Positions 7,900 to 14,984 of a stretch of 53,505 nucleotides of DNA are shown here, piece by piece. The notes under the pieces are model-generated. The model was not told the origin of the DNA and did no database searches. It saw only the letters and a program-made list of their open reading frames with translations. The stretch is from positions 28,814 through 82,318 of the forward strand of contig QHSR01000245.1 in assembly GCA_003221635.1 (NCBI GenBank), in the 5' to 3' direction. Origin of the DNA: Candidatus Rokuibacteriota bacterium. GTDB taxonomy: Bacteria; Methylomirabilota; Methylomirabilia; Rokubacteriales; CSP1-6. Positions within the stretch are counted from its first letter, which is position 1; the number at the start of each line of letters is the position of its first letter. The position numbers were made by a program, and so were the translations under genes.

Positions 7900-9546
7900 A
7901 TGAGCGTGAGAGGCGATACGCTGATTGCGGTGAGCCCGTCTGCCGCGAGGGCGTCGCCACATCCCGCCTGGGTCCTCTTCCTGCTGGCCGCGGTCGTGCT
8001 CGTTACCGCTGCGGTCCGTCTCAGGCTCCTCGAAGTTCCCCTCGACCGCGACGAAGGCGAGTACGCGTACTTTGGGCAGCTCCTGCTCGAGGGGGTCCCG
8101 CCCTATGCCGCCGCCTACAACCTCAAGGCACCCGGAATCTACGGCGTCTATGCTCTGATCCTCGCCGCGTTCGGCCAGACGACCACCGGGATCCGCCTGG
8201 GGCTCATCGTCGTCACCTCGGCCACGACGGTGCTCACGTATCTGTTGGCGAGGCGCCTGGTCGGGTTGGCGGCGGGCCTCGTGGCAGCCGCTGTCTACGC
8301 CGTGCAGGCGTTGAACCCGAAGGTCCTCGGCCTCGCGGCCTACGCCGAGCATTTCGTTCTCCTCTTCGTCGTCGCCGGCGCGCTCGTCCTTCAGACGCAG
8401 GCACGCGATCGTCGGCCTGCGATCGTGCTCGCCGCCGGGCTCCTCTTCGGTGTGGCGTTCCTCATGAAGCAGAGCGCGGCGGCCTTCGTCGTCGGCGGCG
8501 CGCTCACCATGCTCCTGTCGAGCGACCCCGACGGGACGCCCCGCTGGCCGCGCCGTCTTCGCATGACAGCCCTCTTCGTCGCCGGCGCCGTCATCCCGTT
8601 CGCGCTCGCGTGCCTCGCACTGCTGGGGGTGGGTACCCTCGGAACCTTTTGGTTCTGGTCATTCGTGTACGGCTCGACCTATTCGGCCGGGCTCCTCGAG
8701 GGTTGGTCCAACCTCGTCGCCAGGCTCGCGGCCGTCGCACCGTCCGCCTCGGTCACGCTCGCCCTTGGGGCGATCGGCCTCGGCGCCCTCTTTCGGGGCC
8801 GCCTGCGCTCACGGGGAGGCGACGTCCTGCTCCTGGTGGCGGCGTCGTGTCTCGGAACCATGGTGGGCCTTCATTTCAGGCCGCAATACTGCCTCCTGAT
8901 GCTCCCCGCGCTCGCGCTGCTGGCCGCGATCGGCTTAGACGCGCTCGGCCGACTCCTGGCGGGGCCGCGAGCGAGCGTCCTGCAGCGCGCGGTGACGATC
9001 GTCCTGGCGGTCGCTGCTCTCGGGCAGCCGCTCTACGCCTCGCGGGACGTGCTCTTCCAGCTGGGGTCCGTCCAGGTCTCACGGACGATTTACGGGCGCA
9101 ACCCGTTCCCCGAGTCGGTGGAGGTCGCGCGCTACATCCGCGAGCACACCGCGCCGGGCGACCGCGTTGCCGTGCTCGGGTCCGAGCCTCAGATCTACTT
9201 TTACTCGGGCCGGCGCTCGGCGACCGGGTATATCTACACCTACCCGCTCATGGAGCTCCAGCCGTACGCCGCGGCGATGCAGCATCAGATGATCCGAGAG
9301 ATCGAGACCGCCAACCCCCGGTATCTTGTCTTCGTCAAGGCTCCGACGTCATGGCTGGTCAGGCCCGACTCTGACCTGACGATCTTCGGCTGGTTCGCCG
9401 AGTACCAGCGGAGCTTCACGCGAGTCGGGCTCGTGGACATCGTGTCGGAGAAGGAGACGGTGTATCGCTGGGGCGAGGCGATGGTTGGCTACGCGCCGCA
9501 CTCCAACGCGTGGCTGCTGGTCTTCGAGCGGGGGAGGAAGCCATGA
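7900..9546 (+). CDS. GT39/Dol-P-Man-type membrane glycosyltransferase
   Basis: This 548-aa polytopic protein has LDRDEGEYAYFGQLLLEG after its first membrane segment. The Asp-Glu pair in that loop marks GT39/ArnT-like glycosyltransferases that use polyprenyl-phosphate sugars. AAYNLKAPGIYGVYAL follows, and later there are at least nine further hydrophobic segments and a soluble C-terminal part with GDRVAVLGSEPQIYFYSGR. I chose ATG at 7900 over 7825 because it starts shortly before the first hydrophobic segment and the upstream sequence is low complexity. It is only distantly related to the minus-strand pair. It ends in an ATGA overlap with the MaoC-like gene. Confidence 0.85.
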   Translation: MSVRGDTLIAVSPSAARASPHPAWVLFLLAAVVLVTAAVRLRLLEVPLDRDEGEYAYFGQLLLEGVPPYAAAYNLKAPGIYGVYALILAAFGQTTTGIRLGLIVVTSATTVLTYLLARRLVGLAAGLVAAAVYAVQALNPKVLGLAAYAEHFVLLFVVAGALVLQTQARDRRPAIVLAAGLLFGVAFLMKQSAAAFVVGGALTMLLSSDPDGTPRWPRRLRMTALFVAGAVIPFALACLALLGVGTLGTFWFWSFVYGSTYSAGLLEGWSNLVARLAAVAPSASVTLALGAIGLGALFRGRLRSRGGDVLLLVAASCLGTMVGLHFRPQYCLLMLPALALLAAIGLDALGRLLAGPRASVLQRAVTIVLAVAALGQPLYASRDVLFQLGSVQVSRTIYGRNPFPESVEVARYIREHTAPGDRVAVLGSEPQIYFYSGRRSATGYIYTYPLMELQPYAAAMQHQMIREIETANPRYLVFVKAPTSWLVRPDSDLTIFGWFAEYQRSFTRVGLVDIVSEKETVYRWGEAMVGYAPHSNAWLLVFERGRKP

Positions 9547-9998
9547 TCGGCCAGGGCTTGAGCTTCGAACAACACGAGATCGGCGCCACCTACCGCACGC
9601 TCAGCCGGACGGTGTCGGAGACCGATATCGTGACCTTCGTCAACCTGTGCGGCTTCACCGAGCCGCTCTTCATGGACATGGAATACGTCGCCCGCGAGTC
9701 GCTGTTCAAGCGGCGCGCCGCGCCCGGGGCCCTGACCTTCGCGCTCGCCGAGGGCCTGATCATGCAGACCGGGCTCATCCACGGCACGGGCATGGCCTAT
9801 CTCGGCAGTGAGCTGCGCGTGACGGCACCGGTGCTCGAAGGCGACACGCTCACCGTGGAGGTAGAGATTGCCGACAAGCGCGAGACCAAGAAGCCCGACC
9901 GCGGTATCGTCACCTACCGCCACCGCGTCCTGAACCAGCGCGGCGAGCTGGTGCTGGAGGCGCGCATCCAGCGGATGATCCGACGCGCCGCGCGCTGA
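9543..9998 (+). CDS. MaoC-like hotdog-fold dehydratase/hydratase
   Basis: The 151-aa protein fits the MaoC family of single hotdog-fold enoyl-CoA hydratases and dehydratases. It shows TLSRTVSETDIVTFVNLCGF near the N-terminus, the region RRAAPGALTFALAEGLI that aligns with the helix entry of the hotdog fold, and GMAYLGSELRVTAPVLEGDTL matching the conserved strand segment. The substrate is normally an acyl-CoA. The ATG at 9543 overlaps the stop of the membrane glycosyltransferase, so the two are co-translated although no functional link is known. The longer track start at 9510 lies inside the upstream gene. Confidence 0.82.
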   Translation: MIGQGLSFEQHEIGATYRTLSRTVSETDIVTFVNLCGFTEPLFMDMEYVARESLFKRRAAPGALTFALAEGLIMQTGLIHGTGMAYLGSELRVTAPVLEGDTLTVEVEIADKRETKKPDRGIVTYRHRVLNQRGELVLEARIQRMIRRAAR

Positions 9999-10057
9999 AG
10001 CAGCCCGGGTGGAGGGGCGCCGCCCGCGGATTCGATCCGTCCGACCGGGCGCTCGCG

Positions 10058-10063
10058 TACAAT
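10058..10063 (+). promoter_or_regulatory. Possible -10 box upstream of the MOSC gene
   Basis: TACAAT lies 38 bp before the GTG start of the MOSC gene, within a 102-bp gap after the MaoC-like gene. No convincing -35 hexamer is visible 16-18 bp upstream. It is the best promoter candidate for the MOSC/oxidoreductase pair but remains weak. Confidence 0.25.
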
Positions 10064-10100
10064 CGAGCCAGGGAGCCCAGGCTTCCAACGGAGGCGACCG

Positions 10101-10604
10101 GTGAGTGGAAGAATCGTCCAGATCAGCGTCTCGCGCGGCGGCGTCCCGAAGACGGCGGTGGCCGTAGCACGCGTCACCGCCCTGGGACTCGAAGGTGACG
10201 CGCACCGCGACGCTGAGCATCACGGGGGTCCGGAGCGGGCCGTGTGCCTCTACGCGATGGAGGCGATCGGTCGTCTTCAAGCCGAGGGGCACCAGATCGT
10301 GCCCGGCGCTATCGGCGAGAACGTCACCGTCGAAGGGCTGGACTGGGCGGCCGTCGTCCCGGGGTCTCACCTGCTGCTCGGCGAGACGGTGCTCCTCCAG
10401 GTGACGCGCTACACGAGCCCCTGCACGAACATCACGCGAGCCTTCAAGGACGGCGACTACGCCCGCGTGTCCCAGAAGCGCCATCCCGGCTGGAGCCGTG
10501 TCTACGCCCGCGTCCTGGCTCCGGGCTCGATCCGCCAGGGCGACTCGGTGCGTCTGCTGGACGAGGCCGAAGCCGCCGAGGTGACCGCCGCCGCGTCCAG
10601 GTGA
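10101..10604 (+). CDS. MOSC domain protein
   Basis: This is a 167-aa stand-alone MOSC domain, the beta-strand-rich fold also found at the C-terminus of molybdenum cofactor sulfurases and in YiiM/MOSC proteins. Diagnostic sequences are GLEGDAHRDAEHHGGPERAVCLY, GAIGENVTVEGLDW, VLLQVTRYTSPCTNI with the conserved cysteine, and HPGWSRVYARVLAPG. The GTG start at 10101 is preceded by GGAGGCG at a suitable distance. The stop is in a GTGA overlap with the FAD oxidoreductase, so the two are co-expressed. The role is probably sulfur or metal-cofactor chemistry, but no substrate can be assigned. Confidence 0.88.
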   Translation: MSGRIVQISVSRGGVPKTAVAVARVTALGLEGDAHRDAEHHGGPERAVCLYAMEAIGRLQAEGHQIVPGAIGENVTVEGLDWAAVVPGSHLLLGETVLLQVTRYTSPCTNITRAFKDGDYARVSQKRHPGWSRVYARVLAPGSIRQGDSVRLLDEAEAAEVTAAASR

Positions 10605-11779
10605 TCCGCCACGCCGAGGTCGTCATCATCGGTGGCGGCGTCATCGGCGTCTCCATCGCCTTCCACCTGGCCGGCGCGGGCGTGCGCGACGTCCTCCTGG
10701 TCGAGCGCAGGTTCCTCGCGTCCGGCGGCACCGGCCGGTCCGTTGGGATCGTCCGCCAGCTTTACCCGACACCGGAGACCAGCCAGATGGTCGTGCGCTC
10801 GCTCGCCGTCTTCCAGCGCTTCCACGACGCCGTCGGCGGCGGCGAGTCGGGCTACGTCGGCTGTGGGGTCGTCATCGGCGTCTCCACCGCGATGCGTCCC
10901 AAGCTCGAGGAAACGGTCAGGCTCCAGCGGTCGCTCGGCGTCCGCGCCGAGGTGCTCGAGCCCGGCGAGGTCGTCAAGATAGAGCGACGGATCAATCCCG
11001 AGAATCTCGGCGCCGTCCTCTACGAGCCCGAGTCGGGCTACGGCGACCCGACCGCGGTCACGACCGGTTACGCCGACGCGGCGCGGCGGCGCGGCGTCCG
11101 TATCGAGCAAGGCGTCGAGGTCGTCGCGATCCGCACGGCAGGTGACCGCGTCACCGGTGTGGAGACCGCCGCGGGCGAGCGCATCGACGCCCCGGTCGTC
11201 GTCAACGCGGCTGGGCTCTGGTCGACGGCCGTCGCGCGGCTGGCCGGAGTCGCCCTGCCGATCATCGTCGGGCGCCATCCCGTCTTCGTCGTCGAGCGCG
11301 ACGCAAGCTTCGGGCGGCCGCATCTCGTCTATCTCGATCTCGCAGGCGGCAGCTACGCGCGCCCCGAGACGGGTGGGCTCACCCTGACCGGGTCGCTCAC
11401 CGACGACGAGACGCGGCATCCGATGGAGCCCGATTTGCTCGGCGGTGACGTGAGCCTCGACGAGGCGGCGGACGTCCTGGCGCGTACCAGCCGCGCGATC
11501 CCGCGACTCGCCGACGCCCGCTACCGGCGTGGCTGGGCTGGCGCCTTCGACATCACCCCGGACTGGATGCCGATCCTCGACGAGTCACCCCTCCGCGGTT
11601 TCTGGATCGCGACGGGCATGAGCGGCCACGGCTTCAAGCTCTCGCCCGCCGTCGGCGAGATGATGGCGGCGCTGATCACCGGGGCCGCGCCGCAAGTGAA
11701 TCCGGCGCCGTTCGCGCTCGGGCGCTTCAGCGCGAAGAGCTCGAGCGGGACCTTCGTGGCCTCCTACCTCGGCTCATAG
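10601..11779 (+). CDS. FAD-dependent amine/amino acid oxidoreductase (DAO family)
   Basis: The 392-aa protein starts with the dinucleotide-binding fold EVVIIGGGVIGVSIAFHLA and the ribose-binding acidic LLVERRFLASGGTGRS, typical of the DAO family (sarcosine oxidase beta, glycine oxidase, DadA). GVEVVAIRT, VVNAAGLWS and the C-terminal FWIATGMSGHGFKLSPAVGEMMA complete the FAD site. It would oxidise a secondary or primary amine. GTG at 10601 overlaps the MOSC stop. The track shows only a longer, unrelated-looking N-terminal extension in this frame, which I discard because it overlaps the MOSC gene entirely. Confidence 0.87.
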   Translation: MIRHAEVVIIGGGVIGVSIAFHLAGAGVRDVLLVERRFLASGGTGRSVGIVRQLYPTPETSQMVVRSLAVFQRFHDAVGGGESGYVGCGVVIGVSTAMRPKLEETVRLQRSLGVRAEVLEPGEVVKIERRINPENLGAVLYEPESGYGDPTAVTTGYADAARRRGVRIEQGVEVVAIRTAGDRVTGVETAAGERIDAPVVVNAAGLWSTAVARLAGVALPIIVGRHPVFVVERDASFGRPHLVYLDLAGGSYARPETGGLTLTGSLTDDETRHPMEPDLLGGDVSLDEAADVLARTSRAIPRLADARYRRGWAGAFDITPDWMPILDESPLRGFWIATGMSGHGFKLSPAVGEMMAALITGAAPQVNPAPFALGRFSAKSSSGTFVASYLGS

Positions 11780-11822
11780 AGGCCGAACGAGCAACCATCC
11801 GCTGCTGAGAAGCCGAACCGGC

Positions 11823-12797
11823 CTACCTGGAGATCCCCTTCTCCTTGAAGAATCGCTCGGCGCCCGGGTGAAGGGGGAGCGGCATCCCGACGAGCGCCGT
11901 CTGGAGCGTGAGGTACCGGGCCGCCGCGTGAGCGGCGTGGAACTGGGGCAGGTTGTCGAACACCGCCTTGGTGACGCGATACACGAGACTCTCGGGCAGC
12001 GCGGAGCGTGCCACGAGCGTGGCCATGACCGCCGGAGTCGTGACCTCGCGCTCCTGGCCTTTATAGGTGTTCGCCGGGAGCTCACCGATCGTGTAGAACG
12101 GATACTTCTTCATGAGCGCTTCGCCGGCGGTGACGCCCACGCTCACCAGGCCGACCTTGCCGGAGCCGAGCGCGTCGGCGACCACCGGAGCGCCAGCCGC
12201 GATCGTGAAGAAGGCGGCGTCCACGAGCCCGGCCTTCAGCTGATCGACCGCCGCGGAAAACGAGACGCGCACCGCCGCGCCGAGGTCGCCTTCGCCGACC
12301 CCGTGGACTTCGAGCAGCTGGAGCGCGTTCTGCTCCGTGGCCGAGCCGGGCGTCCCGAGGGCGACGCGCTTGCCCTTGAGATCGCGGACCGACTTCACGC
12401 CCGACGCGTGCGTCGCGACGACGTGCACCAGCTCGGGATACACCGAGAACACCCCGACCATGTTCTTCACGGGCTTGCCGACGAACGCGCCGGGCGCGAT
12501 CCCGTTGAACGCGTAATAGGCGATGTCATTCTGGAGCAACGCGAAGTCGGCCTCGCCGGAGCGGATGAGCTGGACGTTCGCGACCGAGCCCCCCGACGAC
12601 TCGACGGTCGCGCGCAGGTTGAGGACCTTCGCCTCCGAGGTGATCCGCGAGATGGCGCCGGCGATCGGGTAATAGACGCCGTCCACCTCGCCCGCGGCGA
12701 TGGTGACGACCCGGCGCGGCTGGGCCGCCAGCGTCGTCGACAGCGCGAGCGCGCTCACCAGGCCGGCCACAACGGCAGATACGACGAACCGCTTCAT
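11823..12797 (-). CDS. TAXI family TRAP transporter solute-binding protein
   Basis: This 324-aa exported protein has a signal peptide (MKRFVVSAVVAGLVSALALS, cleavage near LAAQ). It then shows VTIAAGEVDGVYYPIAGAIS, SSGGSVANVQLIRSGEADFALLQNDIA and LKGKRVALGTPGSATEQNA. Those are the standard motifs of TAXI periplasmic binding proteins, which feed TRAP permeases with organic acids. No DctQ/DctM-type permease is present in the window, so it must work with one encoded elsewhere. ATG at 12797 has GGAGGAC upstream at good spacing, which decides the start over the track's 13139. It is divergent from hyuA across 82 bp, hinting that the ligand may be a hydantoin-pathway substrate. Confidence 0.9.
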   Translation of the reverse strand: MKRFVVSAVVAGLVSALALSTTLAAQPRRVVTIAAGEVDGVYYPIAGAISRITSEAKVLNLRATVESSGGSVANVQLIRSGEADFALLQNDIAYYAFNGIAPGAFVGKPVKNMVGVFSVYPELVHVVATHASGVKSVRDLKGKRVALGTPGSATEQNALQLLEVHGVGEGDLGAAVRVSFSAAVDQLKAGLVDAAFFTIAAGAPVVADALGSGKVGLVSVGVTAGEALMKKYPFYTIGELPANTYKGQEREVTTPAVMATLVARSALPESLVYRVTKAVFDNLPQFHAAHAAARYLTLQTALVGMPLPLHPGAERFFKEKGISR

Positions 12798-12879
12798 AAT
12801 GTCCTCCGGGGCCACGACAGCGAGAGGCCCGCCCCTCATCTTACCTGCCCTGTCACGATGGCGGTGTAGACTGAGCGCC

Positions 12880-14661
12880 GTGACGGCGCGCCTGGGCGTC
12901 GATATCGGCGGCACGTTCACCGACCTCGTCGTCATCGACGAGACGACCGGCGTCACGCGCGTGGGCAAGATCCTCACCACGCCGAAAGATCCGGCGCACG
13001 CGGTCGAGCAGGGCATCGGGTCGCTCCTGGAGGACTCGGCGATTCCCCCGAGCGCCGTGCGGGCCGTCGTCCACGGCACGACGCTCGCGACCAATGCCCT
13101 CATCGAGCGCAAGGGCGCGCGCACGGCCCTTCTGACCACCGAAGGTTTCCGGGACGCGCTCGAGATTCGCCACGAAGGCCGCTACGACATGTACGACCTC
13201 TTCATCGATCCGCCGGCGCCGCTCGTGCCGCGGCGGCTTCGCCGCGAAGTCCGCGAGCGGCTCCTGGCCGACGGCTCGGTTCGACAGCCCCTCGACGAGG
13301 ACGGAGCGCGCCGGGTCATCGGCGAGCTGGCCGCCGAGGGCGTCGAGGCAATCGCGATCTGTCTCCTGCACGCCTACGTGAACCCCGTGCACGAGCGACG
13401 ACTGGCGGCGCTGGTCGCCGAGATCGCCCCGCAGATGGCGGTCGCGTGCGCGTCGGAGGTCGTGCCCGAGATCCGCGAGTACGAGCGCACCTCGACGACG
13501 ACGGCCAACGTGTACGTGGCGCCGCTGATGGCCCGCTATCTCGAAGACCTCGAGCGGCGGCTCGCCGACCGGGAGATTCCCGGCCAGCTCTACATCATGC
13601 AGTCCTCCGGCGGCATCGCGCTGCCGCCGCTCGCCCGGCGTCTGCCGATCCGCCTCGTCGAGTCCGGGCCCGCCGCCGGCGCCCTGGCCGCCGCCCAGGC
13701 CGCGCGCGAGCGCGGCGAGCCGAAGCTTCTGTCGTTCGACATGGGCGGCACGACCGCCAAGGCGTGCGTCATCGACAACGGCGTGCCGCTCGTCGGGCGC
13801 GAGTTCGAGGTGGCGCGCGCCGACCGCTTCAAGAAGGGCTCGGGGTTGCCGATCCGCGTGCCGGTGATCGAGATGATCGAGATCGGAGCCGGCGGCGGCT
13901 CGATCGCGCGCGTGGACCGCATGGGGCTTCTCAAGGTCGGCCCCGACAGCGCGGGCGCCGATCCCGGCCCGGCCTGCTACAACCTCGGCGGACGCCAGCC
14001 CACGGTGACCGACGCCGATCTGCTGCTCGGCTATCTCGACGCCGAGTTCTTCCTGGGCGGGCGCATGCGGCTGGATCGCGCGGCCGCTCAGCGCGCGATC
14101 GAAGAGCACGTCGCCCGGCCCCTCGGTCTCGACGTCACGCAAGCCGCCTGGGGCGTCCATCGCGTGGTCAACGAGAACATGGCGGCCGCCGCGCGGATCC
14201 ACGGGATCGAGCGGGGGAAAGACCTGCGCTCGTATCCGCTCTTCGCCTTCGGCGGCGCCGGCCCCGTCCACTGCTGGCAGGTCGCCCGCGTTCTGAAGAC
14301 GCCGCGCATCCTGCTGCCCCTCGGCGCCGGGGCGATGTCCGCCTACGGTCTCCTGGCCGCACCCCTGGCCTTCGACTTCGTGCGGACGGGCCGCCAGCGG
14401 CTCGACCGCGCCGACTGGGCCGCGGTGAACCAGCTCTTCGCCGAGATGGAAGCTGAAGGCCGCGCGCTGCTCACGCGGGCCGGCGTCGCCGCGAGCGACG
14501 TCCGGGTGGCCCGCATCGCCGAGATGCGCTACCTCGGCCAGGGGCACGAGGTCGAGGCCGCGGTGCCGCTCGGCAATCTTTCCGCCGAACGCCTCCCGAC
14601 GATCACGGCGAGCTTCGAGGCGGCGTATCGCGCGCTCTATCACCGCCTGCCATCGCGTTGA
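12880..14661 (+). CDS. hyuA: Hydantoinase/oxoprolinase A-type subunit, C-terminus lost by frame change
   Basis: The 593-aa ORF starts with VTARLGVDIGGTFTDLVVID, the ATP-binding signature of HyuA. These are ATP-dependent subunits of hydantoinases, acetone/acetophenone carboxylase-like enzymes and 5-oxoprolinases. VVHGTTLATNALIERKGA, SFDMGGTTAKACVI, EIGAGGGSIA and FAFGGAGPVHCW follow in the expected order. The frame stops at YHRLPSR, about 100 residues before the usual HyuA end. The missing end is encoded in another frame at 14658-14984. A repeat element occupies the junction. GTG at 12880 gives the canonical N-terminus. The enzyme may be inactive, or may be made as two chains, because TTG at 14658 overlaps the stop. 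Confidence 0.85.
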   Translation: MTARLGVDIGGTFTDLVVIDETTGVTRVGKILTTPKDPAHAVEQGIGSLLEDSAIPPSAVRAVVHGTTLATNALIERKGARTALLTTEGFRDALEIRHEGRYDMYDLFIDPPAPLVPRRLRREVRERLLADGSVRQPLDEDGARRVIGELAAEGVEAIAICLLHAYVNPVHERRLAALVAEIAPQMAVACASEVVPEIREYERTSTTTANVYVAPLMARYLEDLERRLADREIPGQLYIMQSSGGIALPPLARRLPIRLVESGPAAGALAAAQAARERGEPKLLSFDMGGTTAKACVIDNGVPLVGREFEVARADRFKKGSGLPIRVPVIEMIEIGAGGGSIARVDRMGLLKVGPDSAGADPGPACYNLGGRQPTVTDADLLLGYLDAEFFLGGRMRLDRAAAQRAIEEHVARPLGLDVTQAAWGVHRVVNENMAAAARIHGIERGKDLRSYPLFAFGGAGPVHCWQVARVLKTPRILLPLGAGAMSAYGLLAAPLAFDFVRTGRQRLDRADWAAVNQLFAEMEAEGRALLTRAGVAASDVRVARIAEMRYLGQGHEVEAAVPLGNLSAERLPTITASFEAAYRALYHRLPSR

Positions 14662-14984
14662 CCTCACGAACGGAGCCACCCCGCGTCTCTGTCAGGCCAC
14701 CCTTGGTTCGAGCCGGCCTCACGGCCCCCGCTACAACAACACGGCGTGGCTCCGCACGCCCGAACAGCGCGAACTACGCGATCAAGGGAACGCGCCGGGC
14801 GTACTTCGCGGAGAGCGGGGACTTCGTCGAGACGGCCGTGTACGACCGGTACGCCCTCACCACGGGGATGACGCTGACCGGTCCCGCGATCGTCGAGGAG
14901 CGCGAGTCGACGGCGGTGATCGGGCCCGGAGGCCGCGCCCGCGTGGACGCGGGACTGGCCCTCATCGTGGAGACAGGATCGTGA
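14658..14984 (+). pseudogene. Frame-shifted C-terminal fragment of hyuA
   Basis: The last ~65 residues are the usual HyuA C-terminus: YAIKGTRRAYFAESGDFVET, VYDRYALTTG, GPAIVEERESTAVIGPGG. They are in a different frame from the main hyuA ORF. The first ~40 codons are not HyuA-like and coincide with a repeat element. A TTG at 14658 forms a TTGA overlap with the hyuA stop, so reinitiation is conceivable. The fragment ends in a GTGA overlap with hyuB, the normal hyuA-hyuB arrangement. That supports it being the original 3' end of hyuA. Confidence 0.75.
14671..14754 (+). repeat. Repeat copy A with 12-bp terminal inverted repeats, inside hyuA
   Basis: This 84-bp segment starts CGGAGCCACCCC and ends GGCGTGGCTCCG, inverted repeats matching at 11 of 12 positions. 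Bases 14671-14739 align with 15019-15086 at 54 of 69 columns by my hand count. It sits exactly where the hyuA frame is lost and where HyuA normally encodes a variable stretch. It looks like a small mobile or dispersed element. I see no clear target duplication. Confidence 0.55.

Noticed and set aside
10502-11419. 305-aa minus-strand ORF
   Set aside because: It is antisense to the FAD oxidoreductase and rich in Asp/Ala/Arg without motifs.
12853-14679. 608-aa ORF on the minus strand
   Set aside because: It is the antisense shadow of hyuA, whose HyuA motifs are clear on the plus strand; high GC keeps the opposite frame open.
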